The notes beneath the pieces were generated by a model. That model saw nothing but the letters and a program-made list of their open reading frames with translations. It did not search any database and was not told where the DNA came from. A program made the translations under genes and the position numbers. This document shows, in pieces, positions 59,577-64,000 of a DNA stretch of 64,000 nt. The DNA is from Acanthococcus lagerstroemiae (Eukaryota > Arthropoda > Insecta > Hemiptera > Eriococcidae), in the NCBI GenBank assembly GCA_031841125.1, contig CM063109.1:69446914-69510913 (forward strand). The letters are read 5' to 3'. The first letter of the stretch is position 1, and each line of letters opens with the position of its first letter.

Positions 59577-60924
59577 ATATGAGGACCTATCTGTAAAAAG
59601 GGCGTCTGTGAGTTAATTGCAATAAACAAAAAGAGACTGTAAAGTTTCAACTCGATATTTTATCACTATAAAGATTAATTTTGCGGCAAAAAGTCTTATT
59701 ACAAAAAATGTAGAGCAGAATTCGATCTACAAGATGGGATAGTTAAATTTACAATCTATTGACAAATTAATACGGGAGAGTTGATAGAAAAACCAATCAC
59801 GGACGCCCTTTTTGCTGAGACGAGAAAACTCCATAATTATATCCTTATATAGGGCGCCCTTTTTGTGGAGACAAGGAATCTTCACTGTTTTGTTATCAGT
59901 TGAAGTGTTCTCCTAGATTCTTACACGCTTGAAATATTTTTGGTCCTTCGTTGTTATTGTCTGTATACCATTTTGTTGAAAATAAATTTGTACTGACGCA
60001 TTTTCTATTCAGGTTAAGTATTCGTATTGTCACTATCAGTCAGTATAACAATAATGATGTCTAAAAACGTATATTGGGTTTCAGTCAATATTCCTAAGAA
60101 GGTAAAACGGCTGCCACAGAAAATAGCACCTTAAATAGTAAAAGAATAGCTTGAATTATAATCTTAAAATATTTTTATGGTGAATATTAGAAATACTTTA
60201 CAAACCATTTCATAGAATTAAAAATCAAGTTCAATTTCGTGAACAATATCATCTTCTTCATTTTGTAAAATCGATCAGAAAAGAATTCCCCTTCTGAATC
60301 AATTTCTGTAAAAATATATCTCGTCTTCATCCACTTTATACAAGCGTTTGATAACTTTGATTGTTTGAAGATTTCCAGATACCAGTGCTGAGAATCTTGC
60401 GACATGAATTTGAATAAACTCTGGATAGGTATTAGTTTCTGTACTACCTTTAATTCGAACACGTTGAAGCTTTTTGGTAAATCTTGAAAATTGAAATTGT
60501 GCTGTGAGCACTTTGATGAGTTATCATAGCGAATCAAATCACTAAAATAATTTAATCTAGCCAGAACATGACCATTTGATAAATAGTGGAGGCGCTTTTT
60601 TTCGAATGCCGATTTGGAAATAATCATTCATGATGATAAATTTTAGCTATATCTACTTTTCAGAATGCCCGCGGTTTTGAAATACCCGCTGATAAGAAGA
60701 TCTCTGAACAAGATTAGTTTTGATGCTGGCGCGTGCAGCATTTATCTTTGCATGCGTGTTTCAAGACATTGAAAAGAAACCACGTTATATTTCAAATTTG
60801 ATTGATTTTGAAAACAGAAATCAGCTCTTGGATAGATTTGAAGCTGAGGAATCAGAAAATAACAGTCTCCGCAAAAAGGGCGTCCACCTGACGGACGCCT
60901 TTGTCACAGATAAGTCCTCATATA
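59577..60924. repeat. Inverted repeat pair with gggcgtc motifs
   Basis: The left arm (59577-59613, tatatgaggacctatctgta) recurs inverted at 60888-60924. Extra copies of ggacgccctttttgc lie at about 59806 and, inverted, at about 60870. The enclosed region has no convincing gene. Confidence 0.65.
60187..60627 (-). pseudogene. Unidentified decayed reading frame
   Basis: A 146-codon minus-strand frame overlaps a second frame (60511-60299) that looks more protein-like (RIKGSTETNTYPEFIQIHVA, VSGNLQTIKVI), suggesting a frameshifted gene remnant. A Leu/Ile-spaced pattern is faintly reminiscent of leucine-rich-repeat or F-box-type proteins, but no family can be claimed. Confidence 0.2.
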
Positions 60925-61527
60925 TAGTGCAATATGAAAGACGTTCCTTGTTAAAAATTGAAGCTCTTCGAGTGAAAAGAAATATTTTCCAGGTTTTCGT
61001 TACTACCCCTGAAACATAATCAATGTGAGGTTCAACATAACCCTTTATTCTGCCCACCATGGCTTACGTGAGAGCAAACCTTGACCTTCTAGCATTATTT
61101 CAGAAGCAACAGGTTATGCAAACAGAAGGATTACCTACTAATTATCTCCGATACCAGTTGCATAAAAACTGGACTTTACTCCCTCCCCCCTCTCTAATTC
61201 TTCAGATACCAGAATACCATGCATTTAAAATTGAGATGTACTACCTTTAGGGGTTCCAAGGCAGATTACTGATTTAATTTCTAGTGTGGACCCAGAGCCG
61301 GTATCAACATCGGAGCTACTCTGACCTGGCTATCTGACTTCGGAGCCAACTTGAAAGAGCTTCAGCTCCTGAGCAAATTTGAATTTAGTTCCAGCTTCTG
61401 AGTTAATCTGATCTTAGCCCAAGCTCCGACTAAAATGCTTTAAAGTGACTCCGGTTCCAGTTTTAGCAAAAAATTCTTGATGTATAGGCTCTACCAAAAA
61501 TGTAATATTTGCTCCAGGTCTGGTCAT

Positions 61528-62906
61528 CTCAAGGGGGATAGAAATGATCGCGGGGTTCGGGGAAGATTATAAATTAAAACCCGTCTAAAGCTATACAGAG
61601 AGGTCCTCGAGGGTTCAAAATATTTGTCAAAGTTCATAGATCACTGAAATGAAGCTTTCATTCTTTGTTTTTCCTGTGTGCATTACTGAAAAATTAAACC
61701 CACATTTGGTGTGAAACGTGGCTATTTCTTTTCACAGGTGATATTTTGAAGAAATATGGTTGAATTACTTCCATATTCGTGTTACAACGATTCTGAAAAT
61801 ATTTTAGTTTCAATCCAAATTCATTGCAAATTCACAGATAAATAATGGCTGGAGGATGATCTTCGTTATCAACAAAAATAACAGAAAGGCTTGTTTGTTT
61901 AACGATTACCGATCTTTGACTTAATGACCTTATTGGCAACTAATGTTTAATGTACATAATTTCATGAAAGTGTTGTCTCCTTCTCCAGGGCTGTATACAG
62001 GCAACATAGGCACCTGCCTGGGGCGGCAGATTTGGGGGGGGGGGGTGGCAAATTTTCGACACTTTATTTTGTAAATCTATGTATTTATTAAAAAGACTTA
62101 TTATCTATTTAGTCTTAGAGACTAAAAACAACGCAATACTCCATGCTACGCAGTATCCTGAGTATCTCCCTCAAAGATAAGGTGAGAAAAGAAAACATTA
62201 TGAAGGAAACTAAGATGGTGGATATTGGGTACATAATCAAAAAAATCAAAATTCAAATTTGTGGGACACATGGCCAGGGAGGGAAGTCAGAAATGGGGTA
62301 CAGGTTGCCGGGGTGCGAACCCTCTATGGTAACAAAAGAAAAATGGGACCCCTTCCCCATCAAGTGGCGAGACAAGCTAGTCGCGAGAATCGGCACAGGT
62401 TGGATGGGGGTGGCCCAAATAGATTAAGATGGAAAAGGGTGGTGGAGACCAATGCTCAAAACTAGTCGGATTAATTAGGCGTCGATCGGCCGTTAACCCA
62501 GGTCAAATCAATTTAAAAAAAAATTGATTTAAAAGAAAAAAAAAGAAAAAAAACCTGAAGGGGTGGCCATTTTTATTCTGCCTAGAAGCTCGAGAATGCT
62601 AAATCCCCTGCCTTCTCCATTACCTCCAGTACTATACCCCAATGTTGAACTTTGTTTCGAAGAAAAAGTTTCCGGGGTGATACCTAGCATTATTTTTTGC
62701 TTTCCGCAAAACCAACTTTCACAGCAAATGTGGGTTTAATTCTTCAGAGTAATGCATACAGGAAAAGCAAAGGATGAAAGCTTCATTTCAATGATCTATG
62801 AACTTTTACAAATATTTTGAACCCTCGAGGACCTCTCTGTAGCTTTAGACGGGTTTTAATTTATATCTTCCCCGAACCCCTCGACTATTTCTATCCCCCT
62901 TGAGAG
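61528..62906. repeat. Large inverted repeat with ~205-bp arms
   Basis: Arms at about 61528-61735 and 62700-62906 are reverse complements (ctcaagggggatagaaat, gttcggggaaga, gaggtcctcgagggttcaaa, aattaaacccacattt). They enclose about 960 bp including the RTE 3' end. Could be a foldback-type transposon or an inverted pair of one repeat. Confidence 0.85.
62230..62550 (+). pseudogene. Decayed RTE-type retrotransposon 3' end
   Basis: Pieces of the conserved C terminus of RTE-like polyproteins appear across shifted frames: VGHMAREGSQKWG, then KWRDKLVARIGTGWMGVAQ, then NRLRWKRVVETNAQN, matching the usual order AGHMAR, RW-D, GW-AQDR-W. An A-rich tail follows at about 62514-62552. Several frameshifts and stops show it is dead. 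It is a different fragment from that at 4740-5225. Confidence 0.75.
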
Positions 62907-63530
62907 CTGGAAAGTGTTTTGCATTGGACCTCCTGATCCTTCGATTCACGCTGCGCATATATGCGCTCCTCTTTTTATGAATGATGTTTCTGGGGTAATT
63001 AAAAAACGTTTGCGAGAAATCCGGAAAATTTTAATTTTTGTGTTAAACTTTTTCTACTGTAGCCGAAATAGGCCAACGTAACTTCGTTTTTTTGACCTGG
63101 TCTCATAGAGCAGTACCATGAAACAGGGGGGGGGTACAGGGATACATTGCACCTTCTAAAAAATTTGCTGGGACCAAGTATTATGTGTAGCTTACCCCTC
63201 CTTTGCCCCCTCGCCCAAAAGAAAAAAAAAGAGAAAATTAGAAAATGATTTGACAAGCCGTAAAAAGGTGCATTGTGGGGGAGATCAGAGACGGGATAAG
63301 ATTTTTTAATCGTTACGTTCGCTTTTGAAAGGTAAAAACAGAAAATCTTTTACTTTCTCTATGCATGCTTAAACTGGAGCTTCTATGGTTTCCCTCACCC
63401 CCTCCAAAAAATCGATGTTACTGTGACGGGGTGACTCCAAACTCCAGTGTCAAAATTTATCTTCGTGCTTTTCGAGCTCACATCTCTAAAATTTCATGCT
63501 TTCAATATGAAGTGCATTATTGTTCCTATA

Positions 63531-63822
63531 CAGTAGCGGATCCAAGGGCAGGTCATGGGGTGCTTGGTCCTCCTTGGTTGAAATTTTTAATGCAATAATA
63601 GGGGGAAAAAATAAGAATGATGAATTTTACGCTCATTACTCGCCACAAATGTATAATAACTCATCTATATATTCGTCATTACGTATCCCACATTAGATAA
63701 AATATTTTTCCGGGAGCACCCTCACCCCCACACCCCTGCCAACATAAAAGCAACAGCTAATCAATATGCATCGCCGCTACTGTACCCCCCCCCCCCGTCA
63801 CCTTTTTCTAAATCCGCGCCTG
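63531..63822. mobile_element. hAT-like MITE with 8-bp target duplication
   Basis: Left end cagtagcggatccaaggg, right end (minus strand) caggcgcggatttagaaa. Flanks ttcctata (63523-63530) and ttcttata (63823-63830) match at 7 of 8. A C run of about 13 sits near the right end. Confidence 0.8.
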
Positions 63823-64000
63823 TTCTTATAGGTAATATTTTTCACGAAGCGTCATATACTACCTATAAAGACTACTTTTCACTTTTGTTTGGTACTTTCA
63901 GCTTAAATACTTTGAGAATCAGTAATGGATCGTTGAACAATCGTTTCAAATCTGAACTTTGAGCATAATCATTTAAAAAGAAGGTGCTCAGGCCCGCAGT

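Larger units (their letters stand above)
56416..61527. other. Repeat-rich region without recognised genes
   Basis: Contains repeat family 3 copies and the 59577-60924 inverted pair. AATAAA signals at 58024 and about 58568 occur in AT-rich sequence, but no coding exon next to them was found. Confidence 0.5.

Noticed and set aside
1..64000. CRISPR arrays, operons or bacterial features
   Set aside because: Introns, polyadenylation signals and animal gene families show this is animal nuclear DNA; the repeats are dispersed or inverted, not spacer-type.
1..64000. tRNA or rRNA genes
   Set aside because: No cloverleaf or rRNA-like segment was recognised by eye; a tRNA scan could not be run, so a missed tRNA is possible.

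Overview
This is nuclear DNA from a eukaryote, most likely an insect. It is AT-rich, has GT-AG introns and carries many short interspersed and inverted-repeat elements. It is not bacterial or viral. The filamin matches the insect jitterbug type. A sap-feeding hemipteran such as a scale insect or mealybug is a guess from the general look of the repeats, not something the sequence proves. All three convincing genes are on the + strand.

Layout. 1-12121: no coding exon found; it lies upstream of the filamin rod exons and may be a long intron. It holds a CpG-rich candidate promoter (about 1900-2335), a decayed RTE-type reverse transcriptase fragment (4740-5225), hAT-like MITEs and a short inverted-repeat element. 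12122-35485: 30 exons encoding about 1,795 residues of a filamin (19 immunoglobulin-like filamin repeats and the stop codon). The actin-binding CH domains must lie upstream of the window. The first 14 repeats are built from seven three-exon modules. One exon (30125-30347) carries an extra base that breaks the frame. Filamin introns contain MITEs, a mirror-image minisatellite and degenerate AGTCT-type arrays.

36114-40162: a two-exon P4-ATPase (phospholipid flippase, ATP8A-like, 1030 aa) starting about 630 bp after the filamin stop codon. 40163-45550: intergenic, with retroelement debris. 45551-48691: a second, intronless and GC-rich P4-ATPase (1046 aa), clearly a paralogue of the first. Both flippases keep the phosphorylated Asp and hinge motifs. 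They share unusual substitutions (the KGA lysine is Ile, the SPDE Glu is Gln) and lack a long C-terminal tail. 48692-64000: no gene recognised; it is dense in MITEs, long inverted repeats and an RTE 3' end.

How the genes relate: filamin crosslinks cortical actin at the membrane, and the P4-ATPases flip aminophospholipids across membranes with a CDC50-type partner. Nothing here shows that they are co-regulated; the flippases look like a small local gene family beside a cytoskeletal gene. No wholly new system was identified. The most unusual items are the modular filamin gene, the shared non-canonical motifs of the flippase pair, and several precisely delimited non-autonomous elements with intact target-site duplications.
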